From NCBI GenBank assembly GCA_044227095.1, contig JBGAFV010000002.1, positions 62,001 through 126,000 on the forward strand: 64,000 bases of DNA, in the 5' to 3' direction. Of the stretch, positions 51,520 through 61,023 are shown piece by piece. The stretch comes from JACMLD01 sp044227095 (GTDB taxonomy: Bacteria > Bacteroidota > Bacteroidia > Chitinophagales > Chitinophagaceae). The stretch's first letter is position 1, and the number at the start of each line of letters is the position of its first letter. Below the pieces are notes generated by a model. That model was given only the letters and a program-made list of their open reading frames with translations, did not search any database and was not told where the DNA came from. The position numbers were made by a program, and so were the translations under genes.

Positions 51520-53712
51520 TTATTTATTTGCTAATGTTTTTTTAGAATCAGTTTTAATATCCCTTCCAATGCGTTGCATATAGGCAATCAGCGCTATAAT
51601 TTCTGTATTGGATGGTGTAAGAATTTTATCTTTTTTAAGATTTGCTGTAATAGAATCTGCCTGGTGCATTAAATCTTTATTGGCAACTTTATCATAGCCA
51701 TCAGGATAAGGCACGCCTAAACTTTGCATGGCCCTTATTTTTGCTGGCGTAGATGCAGTATCAATAGCATCATCCAGCAACCACGGATATTGCGGCATAA
51801 TAGAACCTGGTGACATAGACCGCGGATCGTACATATGATTGTAATGCCAGCTATCAGGATATTTACCACCTTCACGTGCCAGATCTGGACCAGTTCGTTT
51901 GCTTCCCCATTGAAAAGGATGATCATACACAAACTCTCCTGCTTTGGAATATTCTCCATAACGTGCTACTTCATCGCGGAAAGGACGTATCATTTGTGAG
52001 TGACAATTGTAACAACCTTCACGCACATAAATATCACGGCCTTGCAGTTCAAGTGCTGTATACGGTTTTACGCTGGCAATTGTAGGTATGTTAGATTTTA
52101 CAAGAAAGGTTGGAATCATTTCTATTAAACCACCAATTGCCACTACAATTAAACTTATCACCAGCATAGCCATTGGTTTTCGTTCAATAACCCTGTGCCA
52201 GTATTCTTTTTTGTGATGCACTTCATTGACTATTGGTGTTGCTTCCGCAGCTTCATTGGCAATAAACGAACCTTGCTTAATTGTTTTATATAGATTATAC
52301 ACCATTACAAATGCGCCAACCAGATAAATAGCCCCACCAATACTTCGTAAAATATAAAATGGCTTTATACTGTTTACTGTTTCAAGAAACTGAAATTTCA
52401 ATTGTCCTTCTGGTGTGAATGATTTCCACATCAAGCTTTGCTCAAAACCTGCCCAGTACATGGGCACCGCATAAATAATAATTCCAATTGTTCCTAACCA
52501 GAAATGGTTAGTAGCCATCTTCTTTGAATACAATGGAGTGCCCCACATTTTGGGAACCATATAATACAAAATAGCAAATGCCATAAATCCATTCCAGCCC
52601 AACCCACCTATATGCACATGCGCAATTGTCCAGTCGGTGAAATGCGAAATAGCATTCACACTTTTCAAACTCAACAGCGGCCCTTCAAACGTAGCCATAC
52701 CATAACAGGTAATGGCCACTACCATAAATTTCAATACAGGATCTTCCTTTACTTTATCCCATGCGCCACGCAGTGTAAACAAACCATTAAGCATACCGCC
52801 CCAGCTTGGTGCAATCAACATAACAGAAAAAACAACGCCCAGCGATTGTGCCCAGTCTGGCAATGCAGTATATAACAAATGATGAGGCCCGGCCCAGATA
52901 TACAAAAAGATCAATGCCCAGAAATGGATGATTGAAAGACGGTAAGAATATACCGGACGATTAGCGGCTTTTGGCAGAAAATAATACATTAACCCAAGTA
53001 CAGGTGTGGTAAGAAAAAAAGCAACTGCGTTATGCCCGTACCACCATTGCACCAATGCATCCTGCACACCAGCATACCAGCTATAGCTTTTCATAAACGA
53101 TACCGGTATCTCTATAGAATTTACAATATGCAGCAATGCAACTGCAACCCATGTAGCAATATAAAACCAGATGGCAACGTACAAATGTTTTTCCCTTCTT
53201 TTAATAATGGTACCAAACATATTGATGCCAAATATTACCCAAACCAATGTTATGGCAATATCTATTGGCCACTCCAATTCCGCATATTCCTTGCCGGTAG
53301 TTTTACCCAGCAGCAAGCTGATAGCAGCAGCAAGGATAATAGATTGCCAGCCCCAGAAATGTAGCCAGCTTAATTTATCGCTAAACATTCTTGCTTTGCA
53401 CAGCCGCTGCAATGAATAATATACACCGGCAAAAGTGGCATTGCCTACAAAGGCAAAAATGATGGCATTGGTATGAAGCGGGCGAACACGGCCAAAAGTT
53501 GTAGGACCAAAGTTCATGCTGGCTTGTGGAAAATATATTTGCACAGCTGCATATAAACCAGCCAGCATACCAACAATGCTAAAAATTACAGTTGCATAGC
53601 CAAACGCCCTAACAATACTGTTATCGTAAAAAAACTTGTCTACTTCAGCGGGTCGGTTGCTGTATGTGTTTCCTTCACTTTGTGAATCAATTGCAATTAC
53701 TCCTAAGTCCAT
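51520..53712 (-). CDS. ccoNO: cbb3 cytochrome oxidase, fused subunits I and II (CcoNO)
   Basis: The 730-residue protein is the catalytic core of the high-affinity oxidase reducing O2 to water. Residues 1 to about 480 are CcoN with 12 helices and metal-binding His residues (for example LHTNAIIFAF, YGHNAVAFFLT, GPHHLLYT, HFTDWTIAHVHIGGLGWNG). Residues about 530-730 are CcoO with heme c at C567-Y-N-C570-H571. Fusion of the two is normal in Bacteroidota. It lies between ccoS and ccoQ. Confidence 0.96.
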   Translation of the reverse strand: MDLGVIAIDSQSEGNTYSNRPAEVDKFFYDNSIVRAFGYATVIFSIVGMLAGLYAAVQIYFPQASMNFGPTTFGRVRPLHTNAIIFAFVGNATFAGVYYSLQRLCKARMFSDKLSWLHFWGWQSIILAAAISLLLGKTTGKEYAELEWPIDIAITLVWVIFGINMFGTIIKRREKHLYVAIWFYIATWVAVALLHIVNSIEIPVSFMKSYSWYAGVQDALVQWWYGHNAVAFFLTTPVLGLMYYFLPKAANRPVYSYRLSIIHFWALIFLYIWAGPHHLLYTALPDWAQSLGVVFSVMLIAPSWGGMLNGLFTLRGAWDKVKEDPVLKFMVVAITCYGMATFEGPLLSLKSVNAISHFTDWTIAHVHIGGLGWNGFMAFAILYYMVPKMWGTPLYSKKMATNHFWLGTIGIIIYAVPMYWAGFEQSLMWKSFTPEGQLKFQFLETVNSIKPFYILRSIGGAIYLVGAFVMVYNLYKTIKQGSFIANEAAEATPIVNEVHHKKEYWHRVIERKPMAMLVISLIVVAIGGLIEMIPTFLVKSNIPTIASVKPYTALELQGRDIYVREGCYNCHSQMIRPFRDEVARYGEYSKAGEFVYDHPFQWGSKRTGPDLAREGGKYPDSWHYNHMYDPRSMSPGSIMPQYPWLLDDAIDTASTPAKIRAMQSLGVPYPDGYDKVANKDLMHQADSITANLKKDKILTPSNTEIIALIAYMQRIGRDIKTDSKKTLANK

Positions 53713-53727
53713 ATGTTGGTTTTGATT

Positions 53728-53901
53728 TTATACAATTTTATTTCTACTGTCTGCATCAAAAGGCTTGTCATCAAATAAAATTCTTGATGCTGGTGCATTA
53801 TCATCTTCAAACTGCCCCGATTTAACGCTCCATAAAAAAGCAAACAGGAAAAGCGATGCCACACTTACACTCGCAATAAGAAGGACAATAATGACACTCA
53901 T
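53728..53901 (-). CDS. ccoS: cbb3 oxidase assembly protein CcoS
   Basis: The 57-residue protein has one helix (VIIVLLIASVSVASLFLFAFLW) followed by SGQFEDDNAPASRILFDDKP, the family's W-x-x-x-x-GQFDD-type signature. It is needed for cofactor insertion in the oxidase. The ATG at 53901 gives the usual start; a longer version to 53934 adds non-conserved residues. First gene of the operon; an FNR-type box lies 71 bp upstream. Confidence 0.9.
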   Translation of the reverse strand: MSVIIVLLIASVSVASLFLFAFLWSVKSGQFEDDNAPASRILFDDKPFDADSRNKIV

Positions 53902-53971
53902 AGATGCATTTTCAGCCGTAAAAATATTTAGCAACGTTTTGTAATTACATAACCTATATCATGAGGCAGCT

Positions 53972-53983
53972 TGATTTTTGTCA
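53972..53983. promoter_or_regulatory. FNR-type box upstream of ccoS
   Basis: TGATTTTTGTCA fits TGAY-N4-RTYA. Its centre is about 76 bp upstream of the ccoS ATG, just downstream of ccoI, and would serve the ccoS-to-safE operon. Confidence 0.6.
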
Positions 53984-53999
53984 GTGGCAGTAGCATCAA

Positions 54000-56393
54000 C
54001 TATAACTTCATACGTTTTGCCAACCAGTTGCTACTACCAAATGTGATAAGTACGATGCAAAGTGAACTGCTGGGCATTAATACTGCAGCTACCAACGGCG
54101 ACAACCGCCCCTGAACTGCGAAATACAAACCAATGATGTTATACAAGATTGATATAAAAAAGCTGGCGCTGACGATATAATTATTGGCCTTGCAAAGGCG
54201 GATAAATTTTGACAACTGAGAAAAACTGCCCGCAGCAATAATGCCATCGCTGGCAGGTGTAAAATTATTATTGTCATCGCTTAGCGCAATGCCAGCATCA
54301 GCTTGCTTTAATGCGCCTGCGTCATTTAATCCGTCTCCAATCATTAACACATTTTCTCCTCCTGCCTGTAACGTTTTTATATAATTAAGTTTTTGCCCGG
54401 GCGTCTGGCGAAATAATAATGACGTTTCATTTCCCAATAGTTTCCAAAGTGCTTCTTTCCCGGTATCATTATCTCCTGTTAAAACCGAAAATCTATATTT
54501 ATTTTTTAAATTTTTTATTACTGTGGTTATTCCGGCTCTGTAATTATTTCCAAAGATGAACCATCCGGCTGTTTCATTATTAAAGCTTATGTATGCAACT
54601 GTGCCCTTCTGAAATTTAATATTGCCGGTAACAAAATGACTGCTGCCTATTTTAATAAGTGTGTTTTCAACAACGCCTTCAATTCCTTTTCCCGGGTATT
54701 CTTTAAACTGTAACACCTGCAAATGGGTTTCATTTTTATTTCTATCAGCAAGCATCCTGCTCAATGGATGATTAGAATAAGCAGCAAGAGAAGCTATTTG
54801 TTGTTTCTGTAATGCTGATAATTCCTTGCCTTCATACTTCACTACCTGCTGTTTTACAGAAGTTAGTGTTCCCGTTTTATCAAAAACGATGTGATTTACT
54901 TTTGCAATAGCTTCTATGGTTTGTGCATTGCGCAGGTAAAAATGATTCCTGGATAATATCCTTAAAATACTTCCATTGGTAAATGTGTTGGATAATAACA
55001 AAGCACATGGGCAGGCAATAATAAATATAGCAGTAACGGACATCCACATACGGGAAGGATCATTTATTTTCCAGTACAATGCTGTAATTAATGCAATAAC
55101 AAAAACTATATAAGTAAAGTAGCGGCTGAGTAAATGCACAAATGATACATGGCTGTCTGTGGGTTTAGTCTTTAATTCATCCCTGCTCCAAAGTGCGGTA
55201 AGGTAACTTTGCGCAACTTCTTTTATAACGAGTATCTCTATATTGCCTCCGGTTTGTTTGCCACCTGCATATACCAGTTCACCTGTTTCTTTTGTCACAG
55301 GCATCGATTCGCCGGTAACAAAACTATAATCGATGTGCGCTTTTCCACGGGAAAGTATACCATCCGCTGGAATCAATTCTTCATTGTGAATTAATAAAGT
55401 GTCGCCAGGTTTTATATCTGGCAAAGCAGTGGCGTTTGCAGTTTCGTTCCTGAGTACTGAAACAGCCACGGGAAAATAGGACGTATAGTCTCTGTCAAAA
55501 GACAACTGCCGGTAAGTTTTATCCTGCAAAATTCTTCCGGCCAGCATAAAAAATACAATACCTGTCATGGAATCAAAGTAACCAGCGCCTGTGCCAGAGA
55601 TCACTTCCCATGCACTGCGGATAAATGTGATAATAATTGCCAGCGCTATAGGTGCATCTATATTCAGGAACCGATGCCGGAGACTTTTGTAAGAAGATTT
55701 ATAAAAAGGGTAAGCCGCGTATAAAAAAACAGGTATTGATAATATAAAATTCAACCAACGAAATAAGTTTCTTAATACAGCTTCGCTTGCGTCAATGCCC
55801 AGGTATTCCGGAAAACTCATTAGCATAATATTGCCAAAACAAAAGCCAGCTACGCCAAGCCTGTATACCATGCTCTTATCAATGCCTGTCTTTTTTTCTT
55901 TTAAATCATTTAAACTGATATAGGGCTCATATCCGATGCTTGTTAGTAACTCTGCCACACTACGCAGGCTTGTTTCTTTTGCCCGGTAAACGATGGTGAC
56001 TTCTTTGCTGGTGAAATTTACTTTACTTGAAATGATTGCGCTTTCGAGACGGTGAAGATTTTCCAGTAAATAAAGGCAACTACTGCAGTGAATTTGTGGT
56101 ATATAAAAAGTTACATGTACCTGGATATCGTTTTTAAAACTTATCAACTTTGCCTGGATGGCTTCATTATCAAGAAATGCAAATTTGTCTTTACGGGGAG
56201 GAGTTCGCTGATGTTGGCCAGGTGTTTTATTAAAACTGTAATAATCGCACAATCCTTCCTTGTTCAAAATCTGGTATACCAATTTGCACCCTTCGCAACA
56301 AAAATATTTTTCTTGCTGATGAATATTTGGAATACATTCATCACCACAATGATAACAGGTTGTATTTATTTGTGCTGCGCTTTTTGCCGCCAT
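54000..56393 (-). CDS. ccoI: Copper-translocating P1B-ATPase for cbb3 oxidase (CcoI)
   Basis: The 797-residue ATPase supplies copper to the oxidase. The N-terminus has the CcoI-type cysteine-rich domain (CYHCGDEC, then CCEGC) and an HMA domain with IHCSSCLY. Helices follow with the transport motif C461-P-C463, then the phosphorylation site DKTGTLT, the ATP-binding SNHPLSR and GDGLND. It ends 99 bp before ccoS on the same strand and may be read with it, though ccoS has its own FNR-type box. Confidence 0.95.
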   Translation of the reverse strand: MAAKSAAQINTTCYHCGDECIPNIHQQEKYFCCEGCKLVYQILNKEGLCDYYSFNKTPGQHQRTPPRKDKFAFLDNEAIQAKLISFKNDIQVHVTFYIPQIHCSSCLYLLENLHRLESAIISSKVNFTSKEVTIVYRAKETSLRSVAELLTSIGYEPYISLNDLKEKKTGIDKSMVYRLGVAGFCFGNIMLMSFPEYLGIDASEAVLRNLFRWLNFILSIPVFLYAAYPFYKSSYKSLRHRFLNIDAPIALAIIITFIRSAWEVISGTGAGYFDSMTGIVFFMLAGRILQDKTYRQLSFDRDYTSYFPVAVSVLRNETANATALPDIKPGDTLLIHNEELIPADGILSRGKAHIDYSFVTGESMPVTKETGELVYAGGKQTGGNIEILVIKEVAQSYLTALWSRDELKTKPTDSHVSFVHLLSRYFTYIVFVIALITALYWKINDPSRMWMSVTAIFIIACPCALLLSNTFTNGSILRILSRNHFYLRNAQTIEAIAKVNHIVFDKTGTLTSVKQQVVKYEGKELSALQKQQIASLAAYSNHPLSRMLADRNKNETHLQVLQFKEYPGKGIEGVVENTLIKIGSSHFVTGNIKFQKGTVAYISFNNETAGWFIFGNNYRAGITTVIKNLKNKYRFSVLTGDNDTGKEALWKLLGNETSLLFRQTPGQKLNYIKTLQAGGENVLMIGDGLNDAGALKQADAGIALSDDNNNFTPASDGIIAAGSFSQLSKFIRLCKANNYIVSASFFISILYNIIGLYFAVQGRLSPLVAAVLMPSSSLCIVLITFGSSNWLAKRMKL

Positions 56394-56466
56394 ACCCTTT
56401 CAATTTCAGGCCGCTAAACTAATATGATAACAAACCGGCGGGTATGAGTAGATTCAGGCAAACAAG

Positions 56467-56478
56467 TGACTTTGGTCA
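56467..56478. promoter_or_regulatory. FNR-type box between ccoI and the DUF1275 gene
   Basis: TGACTTTGGTCA is a perfect inverted repeat TGAC-N4-GTCA in the 141-bp divergent promoter region. It is about 79 bp from the ccoI ATG and 62 bp from the DUF1275 ATG and could serve either or both. The minus-strand TAGTTTAG at 56414-56421 may be the ccoI -7 element. Confidence 0.65.
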
Positions 56479-56534
56479 TGATAGCATCAGCCTGTTTTTT
56501 TGAAGATTGATCTAAACAATATTTTATTCATTTC

Positions 56535-57263
56535 ATGCTTCGACACACTGGTCAAAAAAGAAGTTTCAAACACAATATGCGGCTTGCCATTCTGCTTTGC
56601 CTGAATGCGGGATTTGTTAATGCGGCCGGGTTTCTTGCGTTCTCTGTTCTTACTACAAATGTAACCGGGCATGCAGCGCTTCTAGCGGTTGATATTGCCA
56701 CAAGAAATATTCGTTCAACTAGAATGGTGGCATTGTGGCTGATCCTTTTTTTAGCAGGCGCTTTTATTTCAAGTTTTTATATTTCTAAAGTTGGCAGAAA
56801 TAAATCCTTTGCTTATACAGTTCCAATAGTTTTTATCATTCTGGTGCTGCTATTTGTTGCCATCTTTGGTTACGCCTATAATAACAGTTTGCCGGAAACA
56901 GAATATTTTGCGGGAAGCCTGCTTTTTTCAATGGGCGTTCAAAATGCGATGGTATCAATGATCTCAGGTTCAGTAGTCAGAACTACGCATCTTACCGGAA
57001 TGATTACAGATTTAGGCATTGACTTATCAGAAGCTGTACATTCAGTAAATGCTATCAACCCGGTTGTGAAAAGAAGGATTATGCTCCGGTTGACCATCAT
57101 TATTTCGTTTTTGTTGGGAGGCGTAATTGGTGGTTTTTTATTCTTAAAAATTAAATTTGCCTCTTTTTATATACCCATTTGTTTTTTATTGATAGCATTG
57201 TTCTATGACTATTTCCGTATTAAAATATCACGAGCAATCTCCCGTGGCAAACTTGCTGATTAG
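56535..57263 (+). CDS. DUF1275 (YoaK-type) membrane protein
   Basis: The 242-residue protein has six predicted helices and DUF1275 features: LCLNAGFVNAAGFLAF, TNVTGHAALLA, SMGVQNAMVSMISGSVVRTTHLTGMITDLG. The family is of unknown function, probably transport. It is divergent from ccoI across an FNR-type box and upstream of hemN, so it may belong to the low-oxygen set. Confidence 0.88.
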   Translation: MLRHTGQKRSFKHNMRLAILLCLNAGFVNAAGFLAFSVLTTNVTGHAALLAVDIATRNIRSTRMVALWLILFLAGAFISSFYISKVGRNKSFAYTVPIVFIILVLLFVAIFGYAYNNSLPETEYFAGSLLFSMGVQNAMVSMISGSVVRTTHLTGMITDLGIDLSEAVHSVNAINPVVKRRIMLRLTIIISFLLGGVIGGFLFLKIKFASFYIPICFLLIALFYDYFRIKISRAISRGKLAD

Positions 57264-57332
57264 AAAACCAGTAGCATAATTTAAAAATCTTCAATAAAAA
57301 TCTGCTTACATGATATTTATCTTACGGGCAAT

Positions 57333-57344
57333 TAACCAAGGTCA
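57333..57344. promoter_or_regulatory. FNR-type box upstream of hemN
   Basis: TAACCAAGGTCA (minus strand TGACCTTGGTTA) agrees with the ccoI box in TGACYTTGGTYA. Its centre is 41.5 bp before the A of the hemN ATG. TTTG at 57372-57375 could be part of the -7 element. Confidence 0.55.
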
Positions 57345-57379
57345 GTAAAACGAGTTCAGCCCTTTTAGATATTTGTTTC

Positions 57380-58759
57380 ATGACAGAAAATACAACCATC
57401 GATCCTATACTGATACAAAAGTACAATTTGCCCGTTCCGCGATATACAAGTTATCCAACAGTTCCATTCTGGAAAGATCAAATTGATGTACAGCAATGGC
57501 AGCAACAATTTACAAAACAGTTTTCTGTACAAAATGCAGTAAACGGAATCAGTATTTATGTGCACCTTCCTTTTTGCGAATCACTGTGCACGTATTGTGG
57601 TTGCAACAAAAAAATTACAACTACTCATGCTGTTGAAGCAGAATACCTGGATGCTATAGAAAAAGAATGGAAGCAGTACCGGAAATTGATGGATCAAACT
57701 CCCGTAATTCGTGAAATACATCTTGGGGGCGGAACGCCTACTTTCTTTTCGGCCCTTAATTTAAAGCGGTTGATTAACCTGCTCACCAAAAACAGCATTG
57801 TTCATCCGCATCATGAATTCAGTGTTGAAGGTCATCCCAACAATACAACCCGGCAACAACTGGATATTTTATTTTCATTGGGCTTACGGCGCATCAGCTA
57901 TGGCGTACAGGATTTGGATCCAAAAGTTCAATTTGTAATTAACCGGGTTCAGCCTTTTGAAAATGTGAAACGTGCAACAGAAGAAGCAAGGGCTGCAGGT
58001 TTTACCTCCGTAAATTTTGATTTGATCTACGGACTGCCTTTACAAACAACCCAAAGCATAGAAGCAACAATTACCCAAATAATGACATTAAAACCCGAAC
58101 GCATTGCGTTTTACAGTTACGCACATGTGCCGTGGACGAGCAGGGGCCAAAGATTGTTTAATGAAGTTGATTTGCCTGGTGCAGTAGAAAAACTGCAGCT
58201 ATATATAACGGGAAAAGAATTGATGGGGCAAAATGGTTATTCGGATATTGGTATGGATCATTTTGCATTGCCACACGACGAACTGTTCATCGCCAAACAA
58301 AAAGGCATGCTCCACCGCAATTTTATGGGTTATACAACGCAAAACAGCGGTATGCTTATAGGTCTTGGCGTTTCTGCAATTAGTGATCTGGGAAATGCAT
58401 TTGCCCAAAACGATAAAACACTTCATAATTATTATGCGCTTATTAATGCCGGTCAGCTACCGGTTAAACGTGGTTATTTTCTAAATACAGAAGACGTAGT
58501 TTTCAAAAAGTATATTAAAGATATTGCCTGTAAAGAACGAACAATATTTAATCCTGCACATCTTCCATTGTTAGAAAAATATTGTTTTCCGGCACTTAAA
58601 GAAATTGTTGCTGATGGCCTGGCAAATTATGATAACACACAAATAAAATTAACGGATACAGGGCATTTCTTTATCAGGAATATTTGCAGCGCATTTGATT
58701 TACACCTTCAACGTAATGCAGGTTTAACAACTCAGCACTCTTTTAGCAAAGCAATTTAA
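57380..58759 (+). CDS. hemN: Oxygen-independent coproporphyrinogen III oxidase
   Basis: The 459-residue radical SAM enzyme makes protoporphyrinogen IX in haem synthesis without O2. The [4Fe-4S] cluster is held by C66, C70 and C73 (FCESLCTYCGC), with C75 also conserved in true HemN. Further motifs are LGGGTPTF, YGVQDLDPKVQ and GMDHFALP. This is a genuine HemN rather than the HemW relative. It supports the haem-rich cbb3 oxidase at low oxygen; the FNR-type box upstream agrees. Confidence 0.95.
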   Translation: MTENTTIDPILIQKYNLPVPRYTSYPTVPFWKDQIDVQQWQQQFTKQFSVQNAVNGISIYVHLPFCESLCTYCGCNKKITTTHAVEAEYLDAIEKEWKQYRKLMDQTPVIREIHLGGGTPTFFSALNLKRLINLLTKNSIVHPHHEFSVEGHPNNTTRQQLDILFSLGLRRISYGVQDLDPKVQFVINRVQPFENVKRATEEARAAGFTSVNFDLIYGLPLQTTQSIEATITQIMTLKPERIAFYSYAHVPWTSRGQRLFNEVDLPGAVEKLQLYITGKELMGQNGYSDIGMDHFALPHDELFIAKQKGMLHRNFMGYTTQNSGMLIGLGVSAISDLGNAFAQNDKTLHNYYALINAGQLPVKRGYFLNTEDVVFKKYIKDIACKERTIFNPAHLPLLEKYCFPALKEIVADGLANYDNTQIKLTDTGHFFIRNICSAFDLHLQRNAGLTTQHSFSKAI

Positions 58760-58906
58760 TAAGGATTAAATATCGAAAATGATGATCAATATTACAGATA
58801 CGCTGTAAAGCTTTAACCAGGCGTAAAGGAGTTCCTGCACTAAAATATTAATGCACACTTCATATTTCTTGCCTGGAATAGCTAATTTTTTGTCGCTATT
58901 CAGGAA

Positions 58907-58918
58907 TGATTTTAATCA
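58907..58918. promoter_or_regulatory. FNR-type box 1 upstream of ric
   Basis: TGATTTTAATCA is an exact TGAT-N4-ATCA palindrome, centred 22 bp from the second box, i.e. two helical turns. Confidence 0.7.
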
Positions 58919-58928
58919 AGTGGCGCTT

Positions 58929-58940
58929 TGATAAAAATCA
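58929..58940. promoter_or_regulatory. FNR-type box 2 upstream of ric
   Basis: TGATAAAAATCA, extended to TTGATAAAAATCAA (58928-58941), is the textbook FNR consensus. Its centre is 43.5 bp before the ric ATG at 58978. TACTTTTA at 58964-58971, one mismatch from TAnnTTTG, is a likely -7 element. Confidence 0.75.
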
Positions 58941-58977
58941 ACCAGCGCTTTTTAGGCAACGTTTACTTTTACGGTAT

Positions 58978-59724
58978 ATGTTTTTACAAAAAATAGTGAT
59001 AGCCCCTGATTCGTTAGTATCAAATATGGTAAGGCAAAATCACAACACTGCAGCTGTATTTCGGAAATATGAAATAGAATATTGTTGTGGCGGCAATTGG
59101 CCACTTAAAACTGTTTGCATGTCAAAAGGTATTGAATTTGAAGTATTAAAAAAAGAACTGGAAGATGCATGCCGCAAGTTTGAATTACCTCCCTTAATTA
59201 ATTACGATGCGTGGAAAACTGATTTCCTGGTTAGCTATATTATCAATATTCATCACCAATTTTTAAAACATTCGCTTACTGACACAGCTTCTATCCTTAA
59301 AGATTTTGCAGACGGCCACAGAAAAAAATACCCGGAAATACACGAAGTAAGCACGTTGTTTAATCAATTGCAGTTGAACATAACACCGCATTTAAAGTAT
59401 GAGGAAGAAACAATTTTTCCCTACATTCTGCAGATAGCACATGCGCATGAAAACAAAGATTCATATGCTAAATTGCTCGTAAAAACGCTTCGGAAACCTA
59501 TCCAGTTTATCATGAAAAATGAAGAGGATGATTTATCTGCAATTATCCTTAAAATAAGGCTGTTAACGAATAATTATACAATTCCGGAAAAAGCCTGTGT
59601 AAGCCACATCCTCTCATTGTGCCGACTGAGAGATCTTGATTCTGATTTAATGCAGCACATATATCTTGAAAATGAAATCCTTTTTCCAAGGGCTTTGCAA
59701 ATTGAGACTGAATTACTAAAATAA
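58978..59724 (+). CDS. ric: Iron-sulfur cluster repair di-iron protein (RIC/YtfE/ScdA)
   Basis: The 248-residue protein repairs [Fe-S] clusters damaged by nitric oxide or peroxide. It has the ScdA_N domain with YCCGGNWPL (Cys pair) and a hemerythrin-like di-iron domain with His/Glu ligands: IINIHHQFLKHS, HLKYEEETIFPYI, HILSLC and HIYLENEILFPRAL. The ATG at 58978 fits the family start; an upstream ATG at 58906 would place coding sequence over the FNR-type boxes. Its stop overlaps the kinase start (TAATG). Confidence 0.93.
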   Translation: MFLQKIVIAPDSLVSNMVRQNHNTAAVFRKYEIEYCCGGNWPLKTVCMSKGIEFEVLKKELEDACRKFELPPLINYDAWKTDFLVSYIINIHHQFLKHSLTDTASILKDFADGHRKKYPEIHEVSTLFNQLQLNITPHLKYEEETIFPYILQIAHAHENKDSYAKLLVKTLRKPIQFIMKNEEDDLSAIILKIRLLTNNYTIPEKACVSHILSLCRLRDLDSDLMQHIYLENEILFPRALQIETELLK

Positions 59725-61019
59725 TGCCGCGTAGTTATATACTTCCTTATTTTTGTCTCAACCAACAACCAATTAGAATGCCTAACAGGCTGGATTATGA
59801 TCACCTGAGCTCCTTATTTGAGAATGCCACTGAAGGTATTATTCTTACAGACGGGAAGGGCAATATTATACTGGTTAATCCTGCTGCAGAACGAATTTTT
59901 CAATACAAAAGCAGTGAAATTGAAGGCAAGCCAATAGAAATACTGGTTCCGGATCAATTCAGCTCTCACCACTATAAGCTGAGGGAAGGATTTTATGAAC
60001 ATCCTTCTAACCGATCTATGGGACAGAATCGTGATCTGTATGGCAAAAGGAAAGATGGAACGGGTATACCTGTTGAAGTTAGCCTCAGTCATTATAAAAA
60101 GAACAACGAAATATTTGTTATTGCTTTTATAGTAGACATAACCCGGCGCAAGGAAATTGAAAATAATGTTAAACAACAACAGGCAGAACTGGAACGAATC
60201 AGCCAGGAATTAAGAAAGCTCAATTCAGACCTGGAAACAAAAGTTGAGGAACGCACAATCATTTTAAAAGAAGCACTTCAAAAACTGGAACAGTCACAAT
60301 CAGAATTAAGTGATGCACTGGATAAGGAAAAGCAGTTGCATGAAATAAAGAGCCGTTTTGTTTCAATGGCATCACATGAATTCCGCACCCCATTGAGTAC
60401 TGTTTTATCATCCGCCTCATTGCTATCAAAATATACAAAAGTTGAAGAACAGGAACAACGGGACCGGCACATCGAAAAAATAAAAAACTCAGTAAAAAAC
60501 CTCAACGATATCCTGGAAGAGTTTTTATCACTAGGAAAACTGGATGAAGGTAAAATAGCAAGTCATATTACTGAATTCAATTTGGAAGAGTGTATTAGCG
60601 ATACGATTGACGAAATGAAACCTTTTTTAAAAAAAGGGCAGCACATTGAATATTCAAATAAAGGGAATGGAATTGTGTGTTCCGACAAAAAACTTCTAAG
60701 AAATATTATCATCAACCTGGTAAGTAACGCAATTAAATTTTCAGGCGAAGAAAAAAACATCTTTGTCAAATCTTCGATTGACAACAGCAGGGTACTGCTA
60801 GAAATTAAGGACCAGGGAATTGGAATTGGCGAAGAAGATCAGGCACATTTATTTTCTAGTTTCTTCAGGGGCACAAATGCAATTAATATACAAGGTACCG
60901 GACTTGGGTTGCATATCGTGAAGCGCTATGCAGAGTTGCTGGGTGGCACCGTAAAATTGCAAAGTCAATTAAATGAGGGAACAACCGTTTCAATTTATAT
61001 TCCAATCACTCAACCATAA
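59724..61019 (+). CDS. PAS-domain sensor histidine kinase
   Basis: The 431-residue protein has no membrane segment. A PAS domain covers about 24-135 (LFENATEGIILTDGKGNIILVNPAAERIF, then DITRRKEIE), followed by a coiled coil (about 145-205), the HisKA domain with H218 in SHEFRTPLST and an ATPase domain (NLVSNAIKFSG, DQGIGIG, GTGLGLHIV). The PAS ligand is not clear; haem, flavin or none. It overlaps ric by one base and precedes the response regulator by 4 bp, so it is the regulator's partner. Confidence 0.93.
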   Translation: MPRSYILPYFCLNQQPIRMPNRLDYDHLSSLFENATEGIILTDGKGNIILVNPAAERIFQYKSSEIEGKPIEILVPDQFSSHHYKLREGFYEHPSNRSMGQNRDLYGKRKDGTGIPVEVSLSHYKKNNEIFVIAFIVDITRRKEIENNVKQQQAELERISQELRKLNSDLETKVEERTIILKEALQKLEQSQSELSDALDKEKQLHEIKSRFVSMASHEFRTPLSTVLSSASLLSKYTKVEEQEQRDRHIEKIKNSVKNLNDILEEFLSLGKLDEGKIASHITEFNLEECISDTIDEMKPFLKKGQHIEYSNKGNGIVCSDKKLLRNIIINLVSNAIKFSGEEKNIFVKSSIDNSRVLLEIKDQGIGIGEEDQAHLFSSFFRGTNAINIQGTGLGLHIVKRYAELLGGTVKLQSQLNEGTTVSIYIPITQP

Positions 61020-61023
61020 TGCC

